64,000 nucleotides of DNA from Caenorhabditis remanei (Eukaryota > Nematoda > Chromadorea > Rhabditida > Rhabditidae): the NCBI RefSeq assembly GCF_010183535.1, contig NC_071333.1:8492587-8556586 (forward strand). Direction: 5' to 3'. The notes under the pieces were generated by a model. It saw only the letters and a program-made list of their open reading frames with translations. It did no database searches and was not told where the DNA came from. Below, in pieces: positions 11,501 through 23,080 of this stretch. How positions within the stretch are numbered: the stretch's first letter is position 1; every line of letters begins with the position of its first letter. The translations under genes and the position numbers were made by a program.

Positions 11501-13326
11501 TTCAGTATTGGGGACTAGACGCTTCGGATACAGAACCTTGTTGTTGGATGCAGCTTCTTCATGCCAAGTGAGAGTTTTACAGTTTTCAGTTTCAAGAAGT
11601 TTTGTTTTCAGAGACACCCAAGAGACCCTCGCCGTTTTGGACCGCATGGATGCCGACCACGAGGATGATCCACAACTCCGCGAGCAAGACACCATGAAAA
11701 AGTTTGGATGGGAAGAGGATTATTTTCAGGTGAGTTATATATTTTTTGTAAAATACTTCAATTTCTGTTGTTTTCAGGGAAAACGTACGCGCTGGATGAA
11801 GTTGAAGCCCCAAGTCTGGTCATTGTTTGATGAACCATACAGCTCACAAGCCGCTAAACTTATTGCTGGCATCTCAGTACTCTTCATATTTATCTCAATT
11901 TTCTCCTTCTGTCTCAAAACTCATCAAAGCTTCCGGCTTCCAATCCTTACCGGACAAAATATCACTATGCCGTGAGTTTTCGAAGAAAGTTTCTATTCAA
12001 AACTATACAATTTTAGAGGAGGAATGATCCAACCATCGATTGAACGAATTTCAACGGAACCACTCCCAATTTTTGGTCAAATCGAAATGTTATGTAACAT
12101 TTGGTTTACATTGGAACTCATCATCCGTTTCATTTTCTGTCCGTCCAAAGTCCGGTTTTTCAAAAGTCCTCTGAACATGATTGATTTGGTCGCAACACTC
12201 TCGTTCTATGCCGATGCAATGATGGTTCGAGTTGTTGAAGATGAACCAAAGGATGTGGTGGAGTTTTTATCGATGATTCGTATCTTCCGGCTTTTCAAAT
12301 TAACACAACATCATCAAGGATTACAAATTCTGATTCACACGTTCCGTGCAAGTGCAAAAGAACTAATACTCCTCGTCTTTTTTCTGATTCTTGGAATCGT
12401 CATTTTTGCGGCGTTGGTGTATTACGCAGAAAAAATGGAAGCGAATCCAAACAACCAATTCCAATCTATCCCGCTTGGATTATGGTGGGCAATATGTACA
12501 ATGACTACAGTAGGATACGGAGATATGACACCACATACGTCATTTGGAAGATTAGTGGGATCCTTGTGTGCAGTTATGGGAGTACTCACTATTGCTCTAC
12601 CAGTTCCAGTATGATTTTCCAACAGTGAAACTAAGTAAAAAAAATCTTTTCCAGGTTATTGTCTCCAACTTCGCCATGTTTTATTCTCACAATCAGGCAC
12701 GAGACAAACTGCCAAAACGAAGGAGACGAGTTCTACCCGTTGAACAGGTGGCACATTTTACTTTTACAATGTTCTCATACAAAGGTTAACTCTGTGTTCT
12801 TGCAGATCCGATTACAAGCTCGTCGTCATGCTGCTGTACTTGAACCATCTGCATCACAAGGAGGTTTAGGGGGTGGTTCAGCTATACGTCGTAGAAATAT
12901 GCCTATTCTTATAGGTATGCCCTCGAATGTACGAAAAATAGTTAGAAAGTTGATTTTCAGATCAGAATTGTTGTGACGAGGAGAATCACAATCATAAGCA
13001 CAGGGAAAAGTCTGAAAATTCAGGTTTGTAGGGCGGGGATTAATCTGGGCAGCCCACAAACTTCTTATTTCAAACACAGTACGATTAAGTTAATTTAGAA
13101 CAATTCATTCTTTGCATCTACCAAATTATATTTTAATTTCATTAAATATTCTGTTCAACTAGTTCACTTCATTGTCCTCTTTCAATTTTCCACTTCTCTG
13201 TCTACTTTTGCATATATGCCATGAATTTCAGATGAAGGTACAAATAGCTCAAGTACGGCTGGAGTGGACACCGTCGTAAAATTGGGACCCAGTGAAACGG
13301 CTATCACAACTACAGTAATCTCGTGA
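5531..13326 (+). CDS. egl-36: Shaw-type (Kv3) voltage-gated potassium channel EGL-36
   Basis: Twelve exons close in phase to 599 residues: 5531-5624, 9030-9152, 11157-11256, 11306-11384, 11428-11567, 11612-11729, 11778-11971, 12017-12608, 12655-12747, 12806-12914, 12961-13023 and 13232-13326. The T1 tetramerisation domain begins at residue 76 ([20 protein letters not shown]). S1 lies near 237-258 and S2 near 300-322. The S4 arginine ladder is [11 protein letters not shown], and the selectivity filter TVGYGD is at 447-452. The S4 sequence and the RASAKEL linker are Shaw-like. The first two exons add 75 Arg/Ser-rich residues before the T1 Met. A shorter form starting at 11165 (524 residues) is equally possible. 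The protein ends in TTVIS, which resembles a PDZ ligand. In C. elegans, EGL-36 sets excitability of egg-laying and enteric muscle (established knowledge). Confidence 0.92.
8148..8438 (-). CDS. open reading frame antisense inside an egl-36 intron, unknown
   Basis: The frame of about 97 codons from ATG 8438 is open further upstream to a T-rich TTTTTTTTTAG acceptor at about 8484. The composition looks coding: it is Lys/Arg-rich, then contains a compact segment reading [20 protein letters not shown] recognise no family. It may be a small intronic gene, a retrocopied fragment or chance. The rest of 5625-9029 shows no supported gene. Confidence 0.25.
   Translation of the reverse strand: MLINFMELNWRRKKVVSLSEKHKEELLKTATFKLVKWRKTRKTDLFLFRKTSEVLGSFRYMEYFKEPGGSRWRTGFLLREEAQKFGRVMVDFSDEF
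9232..9644. mobile_element. GC-palindrome foldback MITE (hAT-like) in an egl-36 intron
   Basis: The 413 bp element begins CAGACTTGTCA and ends with the exact reverse complement TGACAAGTCTG. It is flanked by an 8 bp direct repeat ATTTAAAC at 9224-9231 and 9645-9652. The subterminal regions are long runs of GGGCC/GGCCC units that fold back on each other. The centre (about 9310-9520) is AT-rich with no coding capacity. An 8 bp target duplication is the hallmark of hAT transposons, so this is probably a non-autonomous hAT derivative. The GC-rich arms contrast sharply with the AT-rich intron. Confidence 0.85.
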
Positions 13327-13610
13327 ATACTTTACCTCTCTTTGTTTTTCTTACCCACCCTTAGCTGAAAAATTCAAACTACCGTATCCGTTTCTTCATG
13401 GAACCCCCTTCTTGCTGTTTCTGCAAGTTTTGTCTGAACAAAATGAAATTGAATGTTGCATCAACACTAATTAGATCCCATCTTATCATCAAACCACTGA
13501 ATCTCATTCCTTATTAAAATATGTTTGTCCCGATGTCCTGAACACTTCTATCCCGAAAACTTCACATTGTATTCGTTCTCAATTAACTTTTTTTAATAAT
13601 ATGAATATGA

Positions 13611-13632
13611 TAAATAAATAAATAAATATATT
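13611..13632 (+). promoter_or_regulatory. egl-36 polyadenylation signal region
   Basis: Tandem AATAAA copies (AAATAAATAAATAAATA) lie about 290 bp past the egl-36 stop. From 13327 to 13788 is the convergent 3' region shared with the minus-strand MARVEL-like gene. Confidence 0.55.
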
Positions 13633-13788
13633 ACATTTTGATCATGGGAAGTTTTGAAACAATCACAACGGTAATTATGTTTGGAGATTTTTGGAGAAAT
13701 TCAAAGAGTTTTTACAAAATGAAAATGGCGTTCAAGTACCCCGAGGGCAAGAAAATTGGTACGGAAATGAAGAAAATGAAGAGCTGAA

Positions 13789-14581
13789 TCAGTGGCCAAG
13801 TGGATTCTTGCGACGGCATTGCATTGTGGTATCGATGACGTAGGCAAGAAGAGTGAATGAAGTTGAGATCTTAAAAAGGTAAACGGTTCAGTATTCTAGC
13901 AAATAATTATTTTCTACAACGTACCAAAGGAACTGTAAAAGCTTTTGCGTAGGGGCTGTTTTCATAGTCCACTATCAAAGTAATGCAGGCAACGGTATAA
14001 AGAAAAGTCTGTAGGAAGACCAAGTACCTCTCCTGAAAGAAATGTATATTCTGATAATGTTCTTAATTTAGTAACTCACCAATAAATATGGGTTTGTTTT
14101 GTAAAACGCATCATATGCCCCAGCGATGTTGGCAAGAATCATAGAAAGTGTGAGAAACAGGCAGAATCCATTGAAAACGACTAGTTGGAACACTTGGGAG
14201 GACGTGAAGTACCTGTAGAGAGAATAAAAATACAGTTTTGATTCAGAAATTATTTACCTCTCTCCACAATATAAGAAATGGGGGTTTGGGTAGCACCAGT
14301 AGTTTGTGAAGATGTTGATGAAACCGAAGATCTGAAAAGAAAACAGATTTTTTTAGTAATTTATTAAAACTTGTGTAAGTTTTTTTTCTTTTCCGAATGA
14401 AACTGCTCCATCAATGAAAATTGCAAAACATCACAAGACCCCTTTTTATCTCCGGAATAATATTATTCCAGGTTATACTGAACATTTTCTTGTAATAACT
14501 CACCAATTGAAGAATCTTGAGGAAGTTTTCCTTTCTCTCAAAGAACGCTCGATTGAGCATCAATGGAGGTCCATCGGTCAT
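13789..14581 (-). CDS. four-transmembrane MARVEL-like protein
   Basis: Five exons in phase give 157 residues: 14581-14504, 14331-14258, 14212-14080, 14032-13925 and 13869-13789. There are four hydrophobic helices: FLKILQLIFGFINIF near residues 20-35, VFQLVVFNGFCLFLTLSMIL, YLVFLQTFLYTVACITLIV, and AFTVPLISTSFTLLAYVI. Both termini are polar, as in MARVEL/CMTM proteins, which organise membranes and vesicles. The first helix motif and the length fit MARVEL. The family is an inference. The frame is open upstream of the chosen ATG to a TCTCAG acceptor at 14672, so an N-terminally longer isoform is possible. The gene is convergent with egl-36. Confidence 0.8.
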
Positions 14582-14583
14582 TT

Positions 14584-14887
14584 TAGTAACGTTCGTTGTG
14601 CTTCTCCTTTTGTTTTTCTTCGTCTTCTTATTTTTCCACAGAAAGATTGTAATGTCGAAATTGGGTTGTGCCTGAGAGTACACCAATGAAGAAAACAGAG
14701 GAAGGAAGGAGGCGCTTCAGAAAAGAGAAACGATGAAGAAAAAGGAAAACGGACGTGGTGGCGGCGGTAGGGTTCCCCCTTCTCCTAGGATGAAATGAAA
14801 ATTTTAATTGAGAGTGAGTGTTGAAATTGGATAAACTAACTGGCCATCTTGTGTCTGCTGTTGAGAGTGTGCGCGCCCATGGCTCAT
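14584..14887 (-). other. candidate upstream exon and uORF of the MARVEL-like gene
   Basis: ATG at 14887 opens MSHGRAHSQQQTQDG, which runs to a GTTAGT donor (exon 14887-14841). Joined to the acceptor before 14671, it gives a 46-codon frame. Its TGA stop overlaps the main ATG as ATGA at 14578-14581. If that splice is used, the transcript is a leaky or reinitiating dicistron. If the 14671 acceptor takes a spliced leader instead, this exon belongs elsewhere. Confidence 0.3.
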
Positions 14888-17745
14888 TTTTAAAAAGAAA
14901 CCGAATGCGACTCTTTTGGGGGAAAAGGAAAAGATGAGAAGTGTGATTTTAATGGGGGAGAATGTAGGGGGGTGTAGCCCAAGACCAATTATAGTGAGAA
15001 GAGCATGCATCCGAAATGAAGGAAATGCAAGATCCATATTCAATTTTAGAGCGAAATAAGGAACGACGGGAGGACACTCAATCCTATGCAAATCAAACTA
15101 ATTTTAAAAACGAATCAAAGAATGAAAGAGAGACTTTCTTGTACTGAAAAGACAAATTTGAACATAAAGAGCTTGGAATCAAGAGAAGAAATGCAACTCA
15201 TCAAAAATTCCCTACTCAGCTAGTCCCATGTGAGAAAATAAGAAAATAGGAAAATGGCATGTTAGCATTATATACTCTAGTTTTTTTTCTTGATTCTCAA
15301 TCGGAAATTAGATTATTAACGTATACGATTAATTCCAAGAGCAATGCTTTAAGGAAATAGATTGGTGCCCAAAAGTACTATACTAAAAAAACAAAAATAA
15401 TAATTTCCTGTTTTTTGATAATCACGTCATTATGTAAAACTGGAAAATATATTGTGGGTTATAATTTTTAGATAATGATCAGAAAAACAGACGTTCTATA
15501 AATAAAAAAGAAATTCAAGAAGCGAAGCCAAGACAGTTTACACTTCTAACTGAAAGTGAACAGTTTCAGAAAAAGGAGGAAACGCAATATGAGTGGGAGG
15601 CTACTTTCCGCTGACTCACTAGACAGTTCGCGGCCAAAAATGGCGGCGCCAGAAAAATAGAGAAGAATCATTGTTTGCTTTTCAGGAGACTCAACCAAAG
15701 GAAGAAGTGTAAGCGACCCCTTCACTTAAAAAACATAAGTATTTTACGCTAATGCCCAAGTGACTAAGACCTCCATGCACTTTTCATAGTGACCGTAAAA
15801 ATGGAAATATTTTGAAGCGCGGCTACCTAATTAGACACAGGAGGAGAAGAAAAGAGGGGTAAGATGACATAGCACATGTTTAGTGCCAAAAATTCATTAA
15901 CCCGTGTGTGAGTGATGCGAGTGAAGACGAGAGAAAAGGGTAAGAGCTCAGGCAGCTCATTTCTTTTTATATATGTGCATGTACGTATGTACGAGAGCAA
16001 GCTGAGGAGGAGCCGTATGAGAAAACGAGGTGTGGTGCTCACAAGGATTACGAAACAGGTAATAATACCTAAGAATCGCACATTTTCTTCTTGATAGTAG
16101 TCGAAGTTTTCGTATTCTGCGAGAACCTAGACACTTGAGTGTTTTCAAAACAAGAATTTTATATTTTGTTAGTATTCAAAAACAAGAATTATAATTAAAA
16201 ACTTTGAAAACATGAGAAGTGGTTCAGTGTTGACATATGCATGCTATTCTGCCAAATGATCTACCATAAGTTTTTGATAAACGGAGGGTTACGGTAGCCA
16301 AAAGGTCCCGTCTAGAAAAAATTAGAGTTTTAGATTAGAAAATGAATTACGTTTCTCTCACATAGATTTACAGCTGGGCAATATGTCTGGATATGCAAAG
16401 GACAGCGTGCATTCTACAAGATTGAAACGAGTTTATAAGCGAAAAGAAAGAATGTGGTTTGTTGGAGTAACGCTAGGTAACAAAATGAAAGCAGAGAAGA
16501 AGAGTGACCACTCACACTCAGTTCTTTCATTTTGTTGATGTTAAACACATAGTGTTATCATCAGTCAGGACTCAAAGTGTGAAAGGTTAGAAACATTCAC
16601 ATTTAGTGCAGTAGAAACTGAACGACGTAGTAAAAATAATTTTAAAAAAATATATCTGACAGATATTTCGTATTTCTCTTTTAATGTGCATTTGATGAAT
16701 TTCATCTCTCTTTCAGTTTTTCTCTTTTCATTTCATTTTCAAAAGATTGATGGATCTTTTTGAATCCAAGTTCAATAAACACATCGTCACACAAAAAGTC
16801 TTCACAAAAAAAAAATCTAAAAGAAAAAAGGAAAAATAAAGTGTTTCAAAAGTGTAGCGGAAGTCGGAAAGAATTGGTTCCTTAGTAAAATTTTACATGG
16901 AAACAAAAGAAAGGACAATGAGCCGAAAAGTCTCATGTTTTGGGAGAACGTGATTTTTGGCGGCTAATGAGTGACGTATGGAGAAGCAGTTTCCAAAAGT
17001 TAAAGGGAGAGAGATGAAATAATTCTTCTTTTCTTTAATTTAAATTCTCAGTGGGAATATAAAAATGATCAAGAAGGTCTATTTTATCTTCTCAAAACTT
17101 TTTGAAATGGAGTCGAGCGCCCATTCTTATGTGTTTGTGTTTAGAAGTTTCGGCATTCTCATGTTCCACAGAATTTCAATGCGTATCACAACTTGAGAGT
17201 GTATGCATACGCATATCTTTATAGTGATTTTGTTCGCGCATGAGACAACACTATTTACATAAAGAAAATGAGTAGGAAAGAAGATGAATGAAGAGAAGAG
17301 AACATGGGAATTACTGATTAGTTAGAATGGAATTTGGTTCTAGTGAATTGATGATGTTTTGTTTTTCTCAAATTGCAGAGAAAAAGAAAAAAAAACTTTG
17401 GAGCGTGAGAGACGGCTATGAAAAAAAAGAAAGACGAAGGCCGAAGACATATAGTATGCATGTCAAACATGTATCAAACCACATCGATTTTTCAAATTGA
17501 AACAAATATAAAACAATTGGAATTTATGACAGTTTTATTGAAGACTGTTGTAGAGGATTGCAATGTTTTGAATCTTTGGTACTTTTTCGAATACAGTATC
17601 GACTTTGTGTTGAAACAGTTTGACTAATAAAAACAACTAAGAGCAACAAGACACAAATTTATTTTTACATGATACAAATTGTATCGAAGGGAGTGAAATC
17701 GCAAAGAGACGACGCTGTTAAAAAAAACAGAGTTTAAATAGCTGG
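14888..17745. other. no gene seen; purine-rich intergenic DNA
   Basis: There are long GA-rich stretches and a short GC-rich patch near 15620-15655. No phased exon chain was found on either strand. It probably holds the upstream region of the MARVEL-like gene and 3' sequence of the next minus-strand gene. Confidence 0.5.
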
Positions 17746-18472
17746 TTAAACCAACGGTTCATTTCTGTCTTTCTCAGAAGTTCCTTCCTTCTTTGACACC
17801 TCTTCTTCACCCTTGTGAACAGGAATTTCGATTTCATCCTGAACTGGCTCCTGGTCCATGGCAATTGCAAGTTGGGGAGCAACAGACGCTGTAATAATAC
17901 AAACCTTGGTTAAAATCAATAAACATTTTATAAATTTTTACAATCAAAATCTTCAATGTAAGACCAAATTGACATGTTTTTTACAATTACTGTTTGATAT
18001 CGTCGTTTCGGATATGCCGAACAATCCAGGCATGTTCATTCACCAACAGAATTTTAGTTGCGTCATTTTGATTCAATTACTTTCTAAAGAACATCAGAAG
18101 TCAGAAAACTCAATGAAAGGCCAAATGAATTATGATTCAAGCCCAATATTTCTAACTGTTTTTGTCCAATACTTAAAACAAATCATTGCTGTTCATCATA
18201 AACGGAAATAACATACCTGAAGCATGACTGCGGTCTACTTCTGGAGCAGCATTCATCCTTGCAAGCAATTCTTCAAATTTCTTTGCCTCATCCATGTATT
18301 TTTCTTTCATTTCCGAGCATTCTTTTTTGAAATCGTCGCTTGGTTCGAACAAACTCATCAATATCTCGTTTCTGGCGTTTGTTTGTCTGAGAAAATCACC
18401 GGTTTTGTCGAGGATCTTGCACAACTCGAGAACAACTATATCGTTCGGAGTAAGTTTGCTTCCTTCACTCAT
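17746..18472 (-). CDS. small two-exon coiled-coil protein, tandem family member A
   Basis: Exons 18472-18217 and 17888-17746 give 132 residues, with a phase-1 intron of 328 bp. The N-terminal exon is helical and charged (MSEGSKLTPND; KKECSEMKEKYMDEAKKFEEL). The second exon begins inside a short Ser/Ala stretch and is acidic/basic and disordered, ending RNEPLV. A TTTCAG acceptor lies 7 bp before the ATG, a typical spliced-leader site. Members B (18963-19678) and C (23542-24663) share the intron phase, the S/A codons at the junction and an exon 2 beginning CGTC. I do not recognise the function. An in-phase upstream exon (18610-18728) may extend it. Confidence 0.65.
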
Positions 18473-18609
18473 TTCTTTCCTGAAATAAATAATCTAAACA
18501 GTTTCAGTCATAAATAGAGGTGAAAAACAACTGAAAAAGCATACAAGTCACAATATAAACTGCACAGTTTATTTAATCAGAGTTCTAAAAATAACTTGAC
18601 TTTCATTAC

Positions 18610-18728
18610 CTTTTCTTTCCAAAAGTAAGCTCAAGATTTCGAAACCTCTCCAGCAATTCCCATATGTATGATTGAGCCTTAAGAAAGACAAATAATTTCG
18701 AGGGATCCGATTTGAGTCGCAGAACGTG
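18610..18728 (-). CDS. possible upstream coding exon of family member A
   Basis: A TTTCCAG acceptor, 39 open codons (HVLRLKSDPSKLFVFLKAQS and so on) and a GTAATG donor are present. Its phase-2 end joins the acceptor before member A in frame, reading R-K-E then the ATG. No start codon was found upstream in the short space before member B. It is either a real internal exon or a remnant of another family copy. Confidence 0.35.
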
Positions 18729-18962
18729 CTGGAAAATGAAAAATAACGGTTAAAAAAGCAGAGAATTATAAAGTAAAAGAAATCAAAAATATAATTGATT
18801 ACTGTATTTGGACAGTTGTACAATTGGAAAAAAACAATTTAAACACAACAGGGATTTATTTTCACGCAAAAACAGATCAGTAGAAAAGAAATGAAAACCA
18901 AAGATCATGAGAATTAACAGAAGAACATGAAACCGTCTTGATCATCATTGCTTTTCTTGTAT

Positions 18963-19678
18963 TCAATTGGATTTTTGCTTCTTGGCAGCGCCTGCCTTCT
19001 TTGGAGACTCTTCCTTGCGCTTACGAAGGCGATATTTGATTCCGCCATAAATGTGTTCCTCGACATCAATGGTGGCTGGCTGTGAAACGGTAGACGCTGG
19101 AATAATACATGTAAAGAGTTGATAAACGCAACAAACAGCAGAATATTCATTTGCCAATTTAATTCGCCAACAAAATTTCAGTTGAGCTGATTGAGAAGTT
19201 ATAAAAGCTCTGAAGAAGATGAGGAGCCAGGAACTTCAATGATAGGCGAGATAAACTTTGTTTCATAATCCACATTTTTTCTGTTTAATACCCATATGTT
19301 ACAATGGTTTAGAAAAAAAGAGATCCAAAGATCACCCGCTGTTAAAATAAACAACTCACATGAAGCAACCGTCTGACCGGAGATATCCTTATTCTCTGTG
19401 ATCTAGCTTTTCTTGAGGTATTCGATCAATTCTCTCTGTGAATCCATAATTTCGTCTTTGAGACCAGAAATCGTCATCAGGCCTTCGATTTCTTTCTTTT
19501 GAGCCTCCAACTGTTTGTCTTTCTGTTCAGAGGTTCTTGTTAGGATATCCATGTTTTGTTTGAGAATATCGGTGAACACTTCATGCTGGGTAACCCCTCG
19601 CATCAAGAGCTCAACGCATTCTTCGAGAAGCCTAATTTGTTCGAGAAGAACTCCATTGAGTCCGATATCTTGATTCAT
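18963..19678 (-). pseudogene. tandem family member B with an in-frame TAG before its intron
   Basis: Exon 1 (19678-19360) starts MNQDIGLNGVLLEQIRLLEE, a leucine-rich coiled coil. TAG at 19405-19403 closes a 91-residue product ending EYLKKS. The frame then stays open for 14 more codons to a GTGAGT donor, in the same phase as members A and C. Exon 2 (19096-18963) encodes a basic tail with YRLRKRK that resembles the YRLRPRK of member C. The second exon would be untranslated unless the TAG is read through or absent in other haplotypes. The conserved splice frame argues for a recent stop. It may also survive as a truncated coiled-coil protein. Confidence 0.6.
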
Positions 19679-19696
19679 AACTATCCTGAAAGTCGA

Positions 19697-21534
19697 GATT
19701 TGAAGAAAACGCTTAAAAAGTGAAGATAGAACAGCGGAGCACGAACGGAGCGACGGAAAGAATTTTTGTTTCTTTGAATCGTCGAAACAACTCTACAATC
19801 GTTTACTTTCTTTTTCAAAACTAAAGACAACAGAAGAGGGATTGATTTTCCCCCAAAATACAAGTAGAGAATAACGGAAAACGAAAATCTATGGGGAATA
19901 ACCAAAGAGCAGCTTTGTTCATGGAAATCTACATAATAAACCCTTTTTTGGTGTTAATATCGATCAAGAGCTTGGCAATACTGTTTGTCACTCCCGGAAT
20001 CTGGAAAGCGCTTTGTAGACTTTTGAATGGTGTGCTAGTTAGACAACATTAACAAGTTATTCAATTATTTCATGGCTAGTCAACTGTCAAGGGTTACAAA
20101 TGTATTTAGGGAGCTCTGCCAGGAGCGACCGCTCGCGGTAACGACAAAAGGAAAAAAGTGAGGGTTCAAGGTGAGAAAGGGCGAGAGGGGATGATAATGT
20201 TGATGACCGTGTCCCTATGAGTCATGCCACTAGTGTAATATGATTGAGCTAGGGACGCGACACGGTTTGATACGCGAGAATCAGGGCGAAAATTGCATTC
20301 TCATAAACGAGTTTAGTTGGTTAATCCATCTCTACCCTAAAACCTTTTCATTTTGAAAAATTATATTCTATATTTTAGATTAGAAACGGGAAACAACAGA
20401 AGCGTATGATCACATGAAGGTGAATGCACAAAACGAAGGTGCGAGAATAAGACTATAAGAAACACAGAGACGAAAAGTGAAATAGAAAGCAAGAAGAAGT
20501 ACACTTTATTGGAAAACAAAAAGAGGGAACATTCAGTTCAATTCTTCCAAAAAAATCTTGTTATAACTCACCAAAAGTGCGCTCCACTGATAAAGAGCGA
20601 CAAAATATACATACGACGCATCGAACATCGAAAATCATAGCCTGGTGATGAAATAGATTTTGCTATGATTAAGGGTTGAAGTTCAGTTGCATCACGATAA
20701 AATCTTGGAAAATAAATACGCGTGTTTTGAGTGAGATAAAGAAAATCTACACTGCTGCATCAAGAAAAAATTGAGCTACAATGATGAAAACCGTAGAAAT
20801 TTTTCTAAAATCTGTGAAATCTCGTGCAATTCTCAACAATTAGGAAAAATCCACTACAAAACTGTTTTTATTAATACACACAGAAGTGAGCAATCTATCT
20901 ATTACGAGACAAACGGCTGATTCTTGAGCTACCAAAGTTATAGATGATGGGTTTCAAAAATCTCTTTCATTGTTTTGTGTCAGCATTACAATTGATAGAA
21001 ACTTTCTTGTTTAGCATTTCAATTTTCATATCATATGGAATCTTGTCGACTTTATTTCTATATGTGAAACGCGTGTGGACTTTGTCCGGCTCCCTGTCAG
21101 AATGTGGGCAGTTCCTGAAAAATGAGAAAAAAGGTGGTGGTCGAGACCAGAATCGAGCTCCTTCAGCACGCCGCCCGCTTTCGCAACCGTCTGATTTACA
21201 TTGAAAAGGCTAGGGGAGAAGGAGCGGGAATAGGCAAATTAACGTATTTTTAAGAGAAGCTAGGTGGATTGTCCGTCAAAGGAAGAGGAGACAAAATGAT
21301 ATCAGGGAAGAAAACAAATATTTGTTGTCGGGAGGCAAAACACAAGTAAATTTCCTTCTGAAATAAATGCTATCAGTGTTCTTTAAACACAATTGAGGAA
21401 CATAACTACAAGAATCAATTTATACGTAAAAAATAACTTCAAATAAGAAAATTTCCGAAGTTTTTTCTAACCGGAATGTAAAGATTTCAGAAAATAATTA
21501 GCAAAAGAAGATCCCAATCATAAACATTTTTCAA
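19697..21534. other. no gene seen
   Basis: AT-rich with a few GC-richer patches (about 20105-20170 and 21080-21200). An open stretch on + at 20944-21204 is hydrophobic and then low-complexity, with no splice partner. This is probably the 5' region of member B and 3' flank of the next minus-strand gene. Confidence 0.4.
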
Positions 21535-22194
21535 TTAGTTCAAATGTTTTTTCTTTGCGTCTGTTCCATCCGACTGTGTATCTTCTCTCATTTTTCTTTT
21601 CTGTGCCTTTTTGCATGGCTTCTCCTCTTTCACTGTTTCTTCAATCATATCTTCACCGAAAAGGTCGCAATCGTTGTTACATCCTCCACAGTCGCACACT
21701 TCCAATTCTGTAAAAATGATGATTATTTTATTGTTATTTACTATTTACTTGTCATTAAAAAAAAAGACTATCTAAACACTACACGCATCTCACCTTGTCT
21801 TTCTTCTACCACGTCCATCTGACTATGTTCCATGAGAAAATCGGCGTACTCCTCAGCTAAAAATATTTCTATTGGTCTTCACATATCATCAAAAAGTTAA
21901 CTCACTTTTCTGGATACATGCATTACTTGTCGAAGAAGAATTCCCTGCGTTTGATGGACGGAAAAATGGATCAGAATCATACGTATATGTGGTTCTTGTG
22001 TGAAATTGTGGCAAATAGTTCTGAGATGCTTGGGCCGTTTGTCCAGTCTGATTTTGAAACATATGTGACGTTTGTTGCGTTCTTCCAGTAATATTGTCGT
22101 GTCTATTCTCCATTGTATCCATATCAATATTCTGGCTGTGTGACGATGAAGTATCTGGATGCGGAAAGTTCATCGGTGGACCACTACCCGACAT
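21535..22194 (-). CDS. small disordered protein with a Cys cluster and basic tail
   Basis: Three exons in phase (22194-21906, 21856-21794, 21707-21535) give 174 residues. The N-terminal 95 residues are Ser/Thr/Gln/Asn-rich. The middle is acidic (TEEYADFLMEHSQ). The C-terminus has a Cys array (VCDCGGCNNDCDLF) followed by Lys/Arg-rich sequence like a nuclear localisation signal. The CDCGGC array might bind metal (inference). A TTTCAG site 22 bp before the ATG fits spliced-leader addition. I recognise no family. It lies between members B and C of the coiled-coil family on the same strand but has a different exon plan. Confidence 0.65.
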
Positions 22195-22712
22195 AATGCG
22201 AGTTTGTTGTTGACTTCTGAAATTAAATAGTGACCTAGAGCAACAGATTAACTTTTTCGACAAATAGAAATATGAAAAGATGTGTGCATAGTATTACCAT
22301 TTTGATAAATCTTTAACCAGGGACTACTTTTTTCTCCGAAAAGTATACTCCGAAAACTTCGTTTAAAAATTCAGCGACTCACACAATGACGAAGAAAACA
22401 GAGCGAAGACAAATAAAAATTGATTTTTTATATGACATCATATATTTTTAAGCTACATGAAAGTATATTTTACTTTTTGCAAAAAAAAAACACAAGAAAA
22501 CTTGAAAGATATCTGATGAATTCAGAGAGAAAATCAATTTTAAGTGTACAAAGTCGACACACTCAACACTCTGGCAAAACTACATTTGCGCTCTATTGAA
22601 CAAACATCAGAACAACATCTGGCATAATCGAAAACAATTTCGCAATATTTTTTTTCTGAACAAGTAGTGTGAAATGGCAGATTGTGATGAAACATAACTT
22701 AGATTAATTATT

Positions 22713-22955
22713 ATGGGTTTTCGGCACAAAGATGTCATTGAAAGCTTGGACACAAACGAAATTGAAATTGTAAGCTTTACGACGGAAATATAGTATTGTT
22801 TAAGATTTAAAAAAACTGATTTTGTTAGTGGTGGACTCCAAGAACAAAACGATATTAGCTTTAAAGACATCGGTGACCATTTATATCTAATAGTAGGACG
22901 CAAACTTTGGCCATTAATATTTTACGAATATTTAAAAAGCACAGCTGGAAGTTAA
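22713..22955 (+). pseudogene. coding-like two-block fragment
   Basis: Block 1 starts with ATG 22713 (MGFRHKDVIESLDTNEIEI) and ends at a GTAAGC donor after 22769. Block 2 follows a TTTGTTAG acceptor at 22828 (GGLQEQNDISFKDIGDHLYL and so on) and ends in TAA at 22955. The two blocks are out of phase by one base in any GT/AG join I could find. A decayed small gene is the simplest reading. Confidence 0.3.
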
Positions 22956-23080
22956 CTTTTAAGATCAAAATTGTACGAAACGGTTAACTTCAAAATCATT
23001 GTAACTGAATTCTGTAGCGATGGTATTGAAAGATCATAATTATCTAAACGGAGCAACAGAAGCACTCAGTCCCGTCGTTC

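Noticed and set aside
21130..21200. GC-richer patch with GGTCGAGACC-like sequence, considered as a tRNA gene or repeat end
   Set aside because: No acceptor stem, A-box or B-box arrangement could be built; at most an old repeat fragment.
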